DNA from: Rosistilla carotiformis | GTDB lineage: Bacteria; Planctomycetota; Planctomycetia; Pirellulales; Pirellulaceae | DNA: 64,000 nt | Direction: 5' to 3' | Assembly: GCF_007753095.1 (NCBI RefSeq) | Contig: NZ_CP036348.1 | Location: forward strand, 5,185,411 to 5,249,410 | Shown here: positions 53,203 through 62,459 of the stretch, one piece after another | Position numbering within the stretch: position 1 is the stretch's first letter | How the letters are laid out: each line of letters starts with the position of its first letter | Program-made: the position numbers and the translations under genes | Notes under the pieces: model-generated | Told to the model about the DNA's origin: nothing | The model's database searches: none | The model's input: only the letters and a program-made list of their open reading frames with translations

Positions 53203-53928
53203 CTATTTGCCCATCAGCTTGGAGACGCTCGGCTCGATCGATTCGGCCCAAATCGTGTAGCCCTGTTCACTCAAGTGTAGCAGGTCGGGCATGATCTCCT
53301 TGGAAAGAGAACCGTCGTCGCCGAGGAATTTGTCGCCGATATCCAAGTAGAAAATGTTTTCGTTGTCAGCCAGCTTGGCGACGATCGCGTTGCTTGTTTC
53401 GTTGGCCTGACGCTTCGCATCAGCTGGCGTGGCACCGCGGGGAAAGGTCGCCAGCAACAGGATCTTCGTTTCGGGAGTCTTCTCACGCAATTGGTGAATG
53501 ATCGCGGTGACACCTTCGGCGATCTCTTCGGGCTTATTGCGGCCGGAGTTGTTGGTGCCGATCATGACAACCGCCAACTTGGGCGAGATCCCTTCCAAGT
53601 TGCCATTGTCCAACCGCCACATGACGTGCTGCGTGCGATCGCCACCGATGCCCAGATTGACAGCGTTGCGATCGCCGTAGAAATCGGCCCAGACCTTCTT
53701 GCCGCGGCCTTCCCAGCCTTGAGTGATCGAGTCGCCGATGAAGACGAGGTCGACGTTCCCCTTGGCAACGCGAGCGTTCATCGATTCGTGGCGCTTCATC
53801 CAATTCCCGTCGCGCGGTACGGGAGTGATCGCATCGTGCTTCGTTGCGGTGGCTTGAGCGCTTGCGACCGAGGTCAGCATCGCAGCGATCAGAAAACAAG
53901 TAACAGTGGTCATTCGTCGCGAGGTCAT
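53203..53928 (-). CDS. Secreted SGNH/GDSL hydrolase (PAF-acetylhydrolase-like)
   Basis: 241 residues. Signal peptide (about 1-24, ending VASAQ). SGNH blocks are all present: nucleophile Ser in LVFIGDSITQGWEG, Gly in VNLGIGGDRTQHV, Asn in VVMIGTNNSGRNKPEE, and the Asp-His pair in MPDLLHLSEQGYTIWA. It probably deacetylates or deacylates extracellular carbohydrate or lipid. Located just upstream, on the same strand, of the CbiX-like gene (59 bp), with which it may share a transcript; no functional link is apparent. ATG at residue 6 is an alternative start. Confidence 0.92.
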   Translation of the reverse strand: MTSRRMTTVTCFLIAAMLTSVASAQATATKHDAITPVPRDGNWMKRHESMNARVAKGNVDLVFIGDSITQGWEGRGKKVWADFYGDRNAVNLGIGGDRTQHVMWRLDNGNLEGISPKLAVVMIGTNNSGRNKPEEIAEGVTAIIHQLREKTPETKILLLATFPRGATPADAKRQANETSNAIVAKLADNENIFYLDIGDKFLGDDGSLSKEIMPDLLHLSEQGYTIWAESIEPSVSKLMGK

Positions 53929-54104
53929 CGAGGTTCGATCCTGGTTTGCGAGGTGATTGGGGGGGTAGAAACGCCCATCTTAGTCGCTGCCACCGCGCGG
54001 TGGAATCGAGTCGCCAAAAACAAACAGCTCGCCAACGCAAAGTGCGTCGGCGAGCTGAGGCGATGTTTCATTTGAAACGGCAAAGACCGTAAGAATGCTT
54101 TGGG

Positions 54105-57100
54105 TTAGGCGGCGACAACTTGGTCGCGTTGGCCGGCCCAGGTGATCCAGTCGGTGACTTCCGCCAAATCGGGCAGCGGAGCACCACGCAGGATTCGCTT
54201 CCCTTCGCTGCTGCGAGCGATCGGCGTGACTTCGTCCAACAACCACTGTGGATTGCACTCGCTCAATTGCTTGACGCTGGTGATTTCCGCAGCGACCAAC
54301 AACTGGGCGTCGTGGCCACGCAGCATCGGAGAAGTGCACATCAGCTTGGATTGCATCTGCCAATCGCGAACCGTTTCGGTCGTGATCCGGCGATGGTTCA
54401 ATTTGTCGGCGACAAACGCCGGATCGGCATCCAACAGATCGGCAACCGTATAGACTCCCGCCTTCTCCAATCGCTTCGCCATCGATGGGCCAATCGAAGG
54501 AGCGTCGACAACGTCGCTCTCCCGGCTCAAGTAATACCGCAGAGTCCGCGTCTTGCTATCGACATCGATCGGGACGGTCGATCGCTCCGATCGCTCGCCG
54601 CGACTGGTGCGCGTGACGCGAGTCCGCGTCGAACGTTGGCTTCGCCCGTTGGACGAACCATCGCGGCTACTGTCCCCGCTGCTCGAACGGGAAGACGATC
54701 GGCTACCCGACACGGAAGACGAACTGCTGCCGCCCGAACCGTTTCGCAAACTGGAACGCTTGGTGCTGCGGACCACGCGATTGCCGTGTTGATCGTAATC
54801 GTATTCGACTTCCAAGTCGGCGATTCCATCACCATCGTAGTCGTAAGTTTCTCGATAGCTGTTTGCCGAACCGGTCCGCTGACGAACCGAATCGTGTTCG
54901 TACGGATTCGGGAACGCCGAATGATCGCTTGCCAACGGACGGCTGGTGCTTTCACCGGTTTGCCCATCTCGCGACGAGGTGCGACGACGGCGGGTGACGC
55001 GGGTCGTTCGCCCACCACGCGACTCATCGGCGAGTTCACCGTCACGGCTGCGTGTCGAGGTCCGTGTGGTTCGCGTCGACTGACGATCGCCATCGCGATG
55101 ACCGCGTAGGACGGCGCGACTGGCCGAAGCGATCCACGTCGTGATTCGCGACAATTCGTAACTGGTTCCGCTGCGGAGCGTCTCGCGTCCCAAATCGGTC
55201 GCCAGGAAGCGTTCGACTTTCACCAACAACTCGGTTGGATGCAGTTGAGCCAATTCCTTAGGCGTCGTGACGCCACAGCCGACCAAAATCCGAGCGTCGA
55301 AAGGACGCAGGCCGGGAACGCGGCAGACCAGATCGGATTCGATCTGCCAGCGGCGGATCGTGCGATCGCTAACGCCAGCCAATCCAATTCGCGATGCGAT
55401 GTTGGCGGCGTTGCTGGTCAACAGATCCCCCACCGATTCGACACCGATTCCACGCAAGCGAGCCGCGGCGACCGAATCGACCGAAGGGGCCAAGTCGATG
55501 TGACTCTCGGGAGTCAAAAAGTGCCGACCGATCAAGGTTTCCCCGTCGATCGTTGTGCCGGTTCGCGATTCCTTGCGATGGTTGGGTTCGTACAAACCAC
55601 GCATCGTGCGGCGCCGCGGATAATTGTGAGCGGGGCTCCAGCCACGGCCGGGCGTGTGCGACGGATTGTCGTACAAACCGTTCGATTCACGCCAAGCCAT
55701 ATCGAGGAAGCGATTCACGTCGTACAGGTCGCTGCTGGCCGCTCCGTTCTGCAAGTTGTTACGGGCAGGCAGGGCATCGGTCCAAGCACCCTGCTCCGAC
55801 AGATCGTCGACCAACGCTTGCGAACGAGTCAACACAACGACTTGGTTACCGCCCGCCGAAAATTCAACCAGCGTGCGGGCGACGCTACGGTGATCGTGGT
55901 GATGCACGACGGGATCGTCGACGATCAACGGCATCCCCGTTCGGTTTTCGTTCATCAAGCAACAGATAGCCATCCGAACGGCGAGCGCTGCGGTACGGCG
56001 ATCGTCCGACGAGATATCCGATTCACGGCGTCCATCGACGCGAACTTGATCGGGGCCCACCAATTCGATCATTCGCAATCGGCCGGCGGTCAATCGCGTC
56101 AGCCAGTGATTTGCACACGCGGTCAGAGGCGACTGCGTTGCGTGACCAGCGGCTTCTAAACGTTGCAGTTCGTCGGCCAATCGTGTTCGTTCGCGACGCA
56201 ATCCGTCCAACGAATCGAGCCACTCCAAACGACGCCGTACTTCCGCCAGTTCGTTCCGCAGATGGGCCATCCGAGCGGAATCGACAACGGGCTTACGATC
56301 GGTCGGCAAGGACAACAACTCGCGTTGCAGATTGTCGATGTCGCGAACCACGGTCGCCAATTGATCGTCGGCACGTTGCAATTCGGTCCGCAACCCGGTC
56401 AATTCATCTTGCAAACGCTGGCGACGCGCGATCGCCGCATCGACCGAACCGACGCTGGGTGGGCAATGATCACTGACCAACCAATCGCGCAGATGTGGAG
56501 TGTCGGTGTACGGATTCCAATCGCCGTACGCCGACGACAACTGGTCCATGGGAACGCCATGTTCGCGAGATGCCAGTCGCATCAATTCGCTGCGATCGGC
56601 GATTAGACGCTCGATCGCCGACATCAGTTCTTGTTCGCAGCGGCGCAGTTGAGCGAGTTCATCGTCGAAGTGTGCGTGCGGATGGTGCGCGTCGCGACGC
56701 CCCAAGCCTTCACGGATCGCATGCAATTCGTCACGCATCGCGTGCAGGTTGCGAGCCTGTCCCGACGCATCGTTGCCATACCGGTAATAACCATCGGTAT
56801 AACATCCGGCCAACGCATCCAATTGGCGTTGGGCATGTTCGATACGGCCTTCCAGGCTGCTCAAATATTCGTACGGATCGCTGGATGGATCGCTACTGGC
56901 GCGATACGAACCACGGTTGGTGGATTCCGCGTAAAAGGGCGCATCGCCCGAGCTTTGTAGACGCTCGCGAAGCGATCGAACCTCTTGCAGCGTGCGACGC
57001 CAACGAACCAGTTGGGCGTCGAGATCTTCCAACTGCAAACGGTAATCTTCAGCGATCGTCCAGCGTTGCGGTTCGTGGTGCGGAACTTGGCTCAACCGAT

Positions 57101-57851
57101 CCATCTCGTCTTGGATGTCGGCGATCGATTCCCGCAGATCGTCTTGGTAGTGACGCAAACGGAGCGATTCTTGTTGCGATGTTCGCAAACGTTGTTCCAA
57201 CCGGCCACGATCTTGGCGATCCAAGCTTGGTTCGCTGGTGACGCAATCACGTTCCAGAGTTTCCAACTCCGTGGTCAATCGCCGACGACGCATTTCCAGT
57301 TCGTCGCGATTCTCGGTTCCACGGTAATCGCGGCTGATCTGCGCGTCGATGTCGACCAGGCGCATCTTGATCCGTTCGATCTCTTCGGAGGAACGATTGA
57401 CCGCGTGGCTCAATTCAAAGCCAACCGATGCGGCCGCTTCGAAGACGCGGGCGATCGACGTCTCATTGGTATCGGGAGCGACCACCATGTCGACAAGCGC
57501 CGGTGGAATCGCATCGGGACGGCGCGAATGGTAACCGTAATGTCGGTAGCGTTCGTCGGCGTAAGCGGCGTCGCGAGGAGAGAAATCGATCAACAACCGG
57601 CCATCATGGGTGCCGTCGGATTCGCGTTGGCAATGATACAGCCCGCGATGATCGGCCCAGGTCACGCGGCCAACGGTTGCACCGTGGCGGTCGTATTGGT
57701 TGCCCAGCATCACGCCGCGAATGAAATCGACAATCGCAGTTTTGCCCGAGCCCTCGGGGCCCCAGATTGCGTTGATTCCGTTTGAAAATGGCCCGATATT
57801 TTTCTTACCGAACGGGCCGTAGACGTCGATGTCTAAGCGTTCCAACAACAT
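54105..57851 (-). CDS. Rad50/SMC-like ATPase fused to two DUF4332 domains
   Basis: 1248 residues. The N-terminal ATPase half starts LERLDIDVYGPFGKKNIGPF and has Walker A GPEGSGKT at 31-38. A long coiled coil (about 150-620) leads to the second ATPase half, with Walker B-like MPLIVDDPVVHHHDH near 640 and VVVLTRSQ after it; the ABC signature is unclear (SDISSDDRRTAALAVR). Two DUF4332 helical domains follow: about 770-910 (VAAARLRGIGVESVGDLL, WQIESDLVCRVPGLRPFDAR) and about 1105-1245 (GPSMAKRLEKAGVYTVADLL, WQMQSKLMCTSPMLRGHDAQ). Between them lies a basic Arg/Ser/Thr-rich linker of about 190 residues. The GIGV/SIGP hairpins suggest DNA binding. AAGGAGGAG precedes the ATG by 9 nt. Monocistronic. 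A role in chromosome structure or repair is inferred. Confidence 0.88.
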   Translation of the reverse strand: MLLERLDIDVYGPFGKKNIGPFSNGINAIWGPEGSGKTAIVDFIRGVMLGNQYDRHGATVGRVTWADHRGLYHCQRESDGTHDGRLLIDFSPRDAAYADERYRHYGYHSRRPDAIPPALVDMVVAPDTNETSIARVFEAAASVGFELSHAVNRSSEEIERIKMRLVDIDAQISRDYRGTENRDELEMRRRRLTTELETLERDCVTSEPSLDRQDRGRLEQRLRTSQQESLRLRHYQDDLRESIADIQDEMDRLSQVPHHEPQRWTIAEDYRLQLEDLDAQLVRWRRTLQEVRSLRERLQSSGDAPFYAESTNRGSYRASSDPSSDPYEYLSSLEGRIEHAQRQLDALAGCYTDGYYRYGNDASGQARNLHAMRDELHAIREGLGRRDAHHPHAHFDDELAQLRRCEQELMSAIERLIADRSELMRLASREHGVPMDQLSSAYGDWNPYTDTPHLRDWLVSDHCPPSVGSVDAAIARRQRLQDELTGLRTELQRADDQLATVVRDIDNLQRELLSLPTDRKPVVDSARMAHLRNELAEVRRRLEWLDSLDGLRRERTRLADELQRLEAAGHATQSPLTACANHWLTRLTAGRLRMIELVGPDQVRVDGRRESDISSDDRRTAALAVRMAICCLMNENRTGMPLIVDDPVVHHHDHRSVARTLVEFSAGGNQVVVLTRSQALVDDLSEQGAWTDALPARNNLQNGAASSDLYDVNRFLDMAWRESNGLYDNPSHTPGRGWSPAHNYPRRRTMRGLYEPNHRKESRTGTTIDGETLIGRHFLTPESHIDLAPSVDSVAAARLRGIGVESVGDLLTSNAANIASRIGLAGVSDRTIRRWQIESDLVCRVPGLRPFDARILVGCGVTTPKELAQLHPTELLVKVERFLATDLGRETLRSGTSYELSRITTWIASASRAVLRGHRDGDRQSTRTTRTSTRSRDGELADESRGGRTTRVTRRRRTSSRDGQTGESTSRPLASDHSAFPNPYEHDSVRQRTGSANSYRETYDYDGDGIADLEVEYDYDQHGNRVVRSTKRSSLRNGSGGSSSSSVSGSRSSSRSSSGDSSRDGSSNGRSQRSTRTRVTRTSRGERSERSTVPIDVDSKTRTLRYYLSRESDVVDAPSIGPSMAKRLEKAGVYTVADLLDADPAFVADKLNHRRITTETVRDWQMQSKLMCTSPMLRGHDAQLLVAAEITSVKQLSECNPQWLLDEVTPIARSSEGKRILRGAPLPDLAEVTDWITWAGQRDQVVAA

Positions 57852-58337
57852 GGGTCTGGCTCCTCCTTGGCCACAATACAAACCGATTCCATCGATTTAC
57901 GGGAACGTCCAGAATAACGAGCGGTCGACAAGGCACAAAGAGCGGTTTGCCACAAAATTGGTATTCCTATCAGATTTGACTCAAGTTTCGCTCCAGTAGC
58001 ACCATCGATTCGCAAAACGTAAATTGCTAGCATTTGCAACCTCCTGCCCACACCAAACGCCCTCCCTGCGGTAGACGATCGAATTCGCGAGGGATTAAAA
58101 CGCCAGACGCCACGGCAGGGCACTTCCGTTTGTTAAATACGGTTTGATGCTTGGGGGGGCTGGAAACCGTTTCCTATCTTGAAAATCCACGACGATGGCG
58201 CCCTGGACCCTGCGCCGAGGAGTCTGCGACGCAAATTCTGAGCCACCCTACCCAGAATCGCCATTGGACAGACCTTGCGCGATCGCTAAGCTTTAAAGCC
58301 GGTAGAAGTTTGTTCGACTCGATGAAGGAATGTTATT
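57852..58337. other. Divergent control region of ATPase and isomerase-like genes
   Basis: 486 bp. A 7-bp inverted repeat ACGGTTT (58139-58145) with AAACCGT (58164-58170) encloses a run of seven G. The region is more AT-rich than its flanks near 57950-58040. No small gene is convincing. Confidence 0.4.
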
Positions 58338-59087
58338 GTGTTTGTGGCCGTCTCTTTGGAAAGCATGCCCGATTTGTCAATTGAAGACGCGGTGGAGATC
58401 GCGGACGATTTGGAATTTGCGGCCGTTGAAATCGACCTGCACGAAGATGGAGGGCACATTCGTCCGAGCGAAATCCTTGACAATGCCGACACCGCCTACC
58501 ATCGGGTGCGTTTGTCGCACCGGTTGGATATCGCCAGCTTCAGTATCCGCTTGCAATCGACCGGCAACGAACACTACGAACAGTTCGCCGAGCTATGCAA
58601 GTTCGCGAAGATGTGCAAAGTCGTCACGCTGACGGTCCCTTCGGCGGAACTAGGCACTCCGTTTAATGAAGAAGTCGAGCATCTGCAACGACTGGTCGAT
58701 GTCGCGGAAACCGAAGGCTGCCGCGTCGCCGTGCGAACGCAGATCGGTCGGTTGAGCGAAGATCCCGACACGTTGATGGTTCTGTGCGACAACGTGCACG
58801 GTTTGGGGATCACCCTGGACCCGAGCGTCTTCATGTGCGGTCCTTGCAGCAACAAGAGCCTCGACCGGATCATGAAGTACGTCTTCCACGTCCACTTGCG
58901 CGATTCGAAGCCCGATGCGTTTCAAGTGAGCGTCGGCCAGGGGGACCTTGATTACGCCAAGCTGATCGGCCAACTTTCGCACGAAAAATACGACCGCGCA
59001 TTCAGCATCCACATGACTCCGATCGATGGTTTGGACCACCGCGTGGAGTTGCGAAAACTGCGTCGCTTGACCGAATCGTTACTGTAA
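58338..59087 (+). CDS. TIM-barrel protein, sugar phosphate isomerase-like, degenerate metal site
   Basis: 249 residues. Fold-level resemblance to xylose isomerase-like TIM barrels: MFVAVSLESMPDLSIEDAVE, AAVEIDLHEDGGHIRPSEI, GLGITLDPSVFMCGP, and YVFHVHLRDSKPDAF. The Asp and His ligands of the second half are kept. The usual Glu of the central strand is replaced in RVAVRTQIGRL, and the last strand reads AFSIHMTPID where Glu is expected. It may bind rather than isomerise sugars. GTG 58338 is chosen: AAGGA lies 8 nt upstream. It has no operon partner; the ATPase gene is divergent. Confidence 0.72.
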   Translation: MFVAVSLESMPDLSIEDAVEIADDLEFAAVEIDLHEDGGHIRPSEILDNADTAYHRVRLSHRLDIASFSIRLQSTGNEHYEQFAELCKFAKMCKVVTLTVPSAELGTPFNEEVEHLQRLVDVAETEGCRVAVRTQIGRLSEDPDTLMVLCDNVHGLGITLDPSVFMCGPCSNKSLDRIMKYVFHVHLRDSKPDAFQVSVGQGDLDYAKLIGQLSHEKYDRAFSIHMTPIDGLDHRVELRKLRRLTESLL

Positions 59088-59126
59088 TCTCTCTAACAGC
59101 GATTCCGATCCCACTCCGGTCGCCGA

Positions 59127-60062
59127 TCACTCGGCGGCCGACGAAGTTTCTCGCGGGTCGGCAACCGAATCGATCAGTTCACCTACGGCCGCGTAAAATT
59201 CGGCCGTGGGAGAATCAAGATGCCCAAAATTCTGCAGCTCTAGGAAGCGTTTGTCCTGGGAAGGGCAAGCGTCGAACAGTTGCTTGCCCGACGTAAATGG
59301 CACGATCTCATCGATCGGACCGTGGATTTGCAACAGGGGACCGCGATAGTTCTGGATCCGCTCGACCGATGGATAGCGGTTGCGCATCAGCCAACGGATC
59401 GGCGCCCATGGATAAATCGACTGTGCCAGTTCGACGATCGAATGGAACGTCCGGTCGAGGATCAACGCCTTCGCGCCCAGATCCGACGCCAGATGTGTGG
59501 CGATTCCACCACCAAGACTGAGCCCCCACACGATCACTTCGTCGTCGGCGATCCCTGCCCGCTGGGCCAGCCACCGCTGCGCGGCCTCGCCGTCTTGAAG
59601 CACTCCCGTTTCCGTCGGTTGCCCCTGACTCTTGCCGTAGCCGCGATAATCGAACACGAAGATCGAAACCTGGTAGAGATCGCGCAGCTCCGAAATCCAG
59701 TCCCCCAGATCGGCCACCTGTTGCGCATTGCCGTGGCAAAACAGCAGCTGAGCCCTCGGCTGCGGATGCGCAAAATACCAACCGTGCAATGCGGTGCCAT
59801 CGGCCGACGTAAAGTTCACGTCTTCGAATTGCAGGTCGGGACGATTCCAATTCGCCGCCGCAACCGCGGGGGCGGGGTAGACCAACGAGGTTTCCAGCCA
59901 GGTCAACATCAGCAGCATCGCCAGGTAAAGTCCCACGACGACGGCGATCGACATCCGGACACAGCGACGTGCCCAATTCCGATACGGCCGCCCAGCGGGA
60001 GCGGTTTCGTGTTGCGATTCGGATTCCATTTGCGACCGGTTTGCGATCTCTTCAGCTGGCAT
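59127..60062 (-). CDS. Alpha/beta hydrolase, membrane anchored
   Basis: 311 residues. A basic N-terminus and one membrane helix (about 36-56, MSIAVVVGLYLAMLLMLTWL) are followed by an alpha/beta-hydrolase fold like ABHD13/Bem46: LFCHGNAQQVADLGDWISEL, FVFDYRGYGKSQGQPTETGV, nucleophile Ser in IVWGLSLGGGIATHLA, acid Asp in IHGPIDEIVPFTSG, and His in LQNFGHLDSPTAEF. The substrate is unknown. The start overlaps the end of mtnA by 11 bp (ATG 60062); an ATG at 60092 is also open, as is 60029. Probably co-transcribed with mtnA. Confidence 0.85.
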   Translation of the reverse strand: MPAEEIANRSQMESESQHETAPAGRPYRNWARRCVRMSIAVVVGLYLAMLLMLTWLETSLVYPAPAVAAANWNRPDLQFEDVNFTSADGTALHGWYFAHPQPRAQLLFCHGNAQQVADLGDWISELRDLYQVSIFVFDYRGYGKSQGQPTETGVLQDGEAAQRWLAQRAGIADDEVIVWGLSLGGGIATHLASDLGAKALILDRTFHSIVELAQSIYPWAPIRWLMRNRYPSVERIQNYRGPLLQIHGPIDEIVPFTSGKQLFDACPSQDKRFLELQNFGHLDSPTAEFYAAVGELIDSVADPRETSSAAE

Positions 60063-61119
60063 CTTGCACCACTCGGCGAACGTTAGCTTCATCCACCGGA
60101 TCGATCACGCCACGATCGGTGATGATGGCGGTGATCAGTTCCGCCGGCGCGACATCAAACGCCGGATTGTAGACATCGACCCCTTCGGGGACCGTTCGCT
60201 TGCCAAATGCTTCGGAGATCTCGTAGTCGGCGCGTTGCTCGATCGGGATCAAATCGCCGCTAGCCAGTGTGAGATCAAACGTGCTGCACGGTGCGGCAAC
60301 GTAAAACGGAATGTTGTGATGCTTGGCGAGCACCGACAATCCATACGTTCCAATTTTGTTGCACGCATCACCATTGGCCGCGATCCGATCGGCGCCGACG
60401 ATCACCGCGTCGACGCGTCCCTCTTTCATCACACAAGCTGCCATCGAATCGCAGATCACCGTCACCGGGACGCCATGCTGCTGCAGCTCCCACGCCGTCA
60501 AACGCGCTCCCTGCAACAACGGCCGCGTCTCGTCGGCGAAGACGTGCAGCGATTGCCCCGAATCGTGAGCCGAATAGATCACCGCCAACGCCGTGCCGTA
60601 TTCCGCGGTCGCGAGCGCCCCGGCGTTGCAATGCGTCAGCACATTTTTCGCCGCGGCGATCAACGGGGCACCATTCCGGCCGATCGCGTGACAGGTGTCG
60701 CGATCCTGTTGATGGATCGCACGCGCTTCGGCCAGGAGAGCTTCCAAAAACGCATCGGTCTGATCGAAACCGTCGCGGTCTATCACTTGCCGCATGCGGT
60801 CCAAGGCCCAGAACAAATTGACAGCTGTCGGCCGGCTGGTCGCCAAATAGTCGGCCGCGGCGTGAGCCTGCTGCTTCGCCTGATCGACGCTCTGCCGCGT
60901 CGTTTCCGCCGCGCCGATGCAAACGCCGTAGGCCGCAGCAACACCGATCGCGGGGGCCCCACGGACCGACAGCCGTTTGATCGCTGTCCAAACCTGTTCG
61001 ACCGATCGGCAATCGATTTCGACAAGCTCGGTCGGCAAACGCGTTTGGTCGATCAAACGAAGAAAGCCGGTCGTCTCCTGCTGCCAGGAAAGGGGCTCGA
61101 TCTTGACGGGGTTGCTCAT
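60052..61119 (-). CDS. mtnA: S-methyl-5-thioribose-1-phosphate isomerase
   Basis: 355 residues. Isomerises 5-methylthioribose 1-phosphate in the methionine salvage pathway. Diagnostic motifs are VRGAPAIGVAAAYGV, LTHCNAGALATAEYGTALAV with the catalytic Cys, VICDSMAACVMKEGRVDAVI, and VGADRIAANGDACNKIGTY with the catalytic Asp. ATG 61119 (MSNPVKIEPLSW) gives the normal length; an upstream ATG at 61176 adds 19 residues without family support. Followed by an overlapping alpha/beta hydrolase gene. No other salvage gene is in view. Confidence 0.95.
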   Translation of the reverse strand: MSNPVKIEPLSWQQETTGFLRLIDQTRLPTELVEIDCRSVEQVWTAIKRLSVRGAPAIGVAAAYGVCIGAAETTRQSVDQAKQQAHAAADYLATSRPTAVNLFWALDRMRQVIDRDGFDQTDAFLEALLAEARAIHQQDRDTCHAIGRNGAPLIAAAKNVLTHCNAGALATAEYGTALAVIYSAHDSGQSLHVFADETRPLLQGARLTAWELQQHGVPVTVICDSMAACVMKEGRVDAVIVGADRIAANGDACNKIGTYGLSVLAKHHNIPFYVAAPCSTFDLTLASGDLIPIEQRADYEISEAFGKRTVPEGVDVYNPAFDVAPAELITAIITDRGVIDPVDEANVRRVVQDAS

Positions 61120-61287
61120 CGTGGGGGTCTTCGAATTTCGAGTGACTAGAGGAAACGACCGACCGCACCAATCCATGCTCCGGCGATTCCGGAAGTCTTC
61201 CTCTTTGGGAAGCCTTCCCTGGTGCGGTCTTCGATCGGGGCATGATCGCCGTATTGGGCCCGCGCTTCAAGCCTGCCCCCCATCGAT

Positions 61288-62364
61288 TTACTTCTGATAG
61301 ATCGGCAGATAATGGTACTTCACCGACAGCGTCAACATCGCCAACGAAGTCGAATAGACGTGACCGATCCGCTTCTCATCGCCCCCTTCGGCTAACCACG
61401 ATCCGTCTCCCAGCTGCCGCGGCAACAGGACCTTGGCAACATTCTGCTCCGCCTCCTTGGCATACTCGCCACCACGTTGATACATCCCTTGGGCGTAATA
61501 GTAGGTGCCGTAGTGGAAAAAGCGTTCGTTCTGTTTGGGCGGATGTTCCAACAACCAATCGGCAGCCCCCGCGACCAGCGGCGAATCGTATTGACCGCAA
61601 ACCTGCATCGCCAACAATCCGGCGGCGGTCATTGTGAAGCTGGCGTGGCGTTGGCCGGGAGTGTAGCTGAAGCCCGCCGGCTTCTCAGCGTCGGGCAGCC
61701 CGTTCCGATCCAACTTGGCCGTGTACGATCGCTTCAAGTAGTCGACCGCATCGTCGATCGCGCTGCCGGGTACCTGCAATCCGTCGTTCTTCGCCGATCG
61801 CAGCGCCATCAACTGCCATACCGAAACCGAAAGATCGGCATCGTTGGACGTGGGCGTGTAGCGCCAGCCCCCTTGGTTCTCTTGACTCTTCTGATGCTTC
61901 TGCGACTTCAAAATCAGATCGATCGCCGCCTGACAGCGGTCGTGGATCAATTGGTCTTGCGCCGGGTCGGTTCCCATCCCCAGCATCTCGGTCAGCATCA
62001 GCGTCGTGATGCCGTGGCCGTACATCCGCGATCCATCGTGCCGACCATAATAGCCTTCATCATCCTGACGCCCGTCGGCAAGCACGTAAGCCAACCCCTT
62101 GGTGACCGCTTCGCCAGCGGGAGTTGGATCGCCCGGCAGATGTCCGACCGAAGCCAACGCCATGATCGCCAAGGAGGTCATCGTGGTGTCGTGGCTGCGA
62201 TCGACAATCGCTCCATCGGCTCGTTGCTTGCCGACCAAAAAAAGAACGGCCTTGTCGACGGCGCGGTCGATTTCGTCTCGCTCAAAACTGGAGTCTGCCG
62301 CAGAGGCTGGAGTTGCGGTTGCAAACAGCAACGCCAGCAGGGCAAGTGACGATCGACAACACAT
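61288..62364 (-). CDS. Secreted prenyltransferase/squalene-cyclase-fold repeat protein
   Basis: 358 residues. Signal peptide [20 protein letters not shown]. The mature part is an alpha/alpha barrel of about six repeats with the terpene-cyclase-like pattern: [100 protein letters not shown] and [18 protein letters not shown]. No DXDD motif for cyclase catalysis is seen, so it is probably a binding or structural protein, as in many planctomycetes. ATG 62364 is favoured for the signal peptide; 62409 is possible. The gene lies between mtnA and the pilus-like operon on the same strand. Confidence 0.85.
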   Translation of the reverse strand: MCCRSSLALLALLFATATPASAADSSFERDEIDRAVDKAVLFLVGKQRADGAIVDRSHDTTMTSLAIMALASVGHLPGDPTPAGEAVTKGLAYVLADGRQDDEGYYGRHDGSRMYGHGITTLMLTEMLGMGTDPAQDQLIHDRCQAAIDLILKSQKHQKSQENQGGWRYTPTSNDADLSVSVWQLMALRSAKNDGLQVPGSAIDDAVDYLKRSYTAKLDRNGLPDAEKPAGFSYTPGQRHASFTMTAAGLLAMQVCGQYDSPLVAGAADWLLEHPPKQNERFFHYGTYYYAQGMYQRGGEYAKEAEQNVAKVLLPRQLGDGSWLAEGGDEKRIGHVYSTSLAMLTLSVKYHYLPIYQK

Positions 62365-62459
62365 GCTACGGAACCGAGTTGTAGGGGAGTGGATGGAACA
62401 CCGGACCAATCATCCGCAACCGATTCGCGTTCCGGCGTCTTCTTCCGCCGGACGATCGA

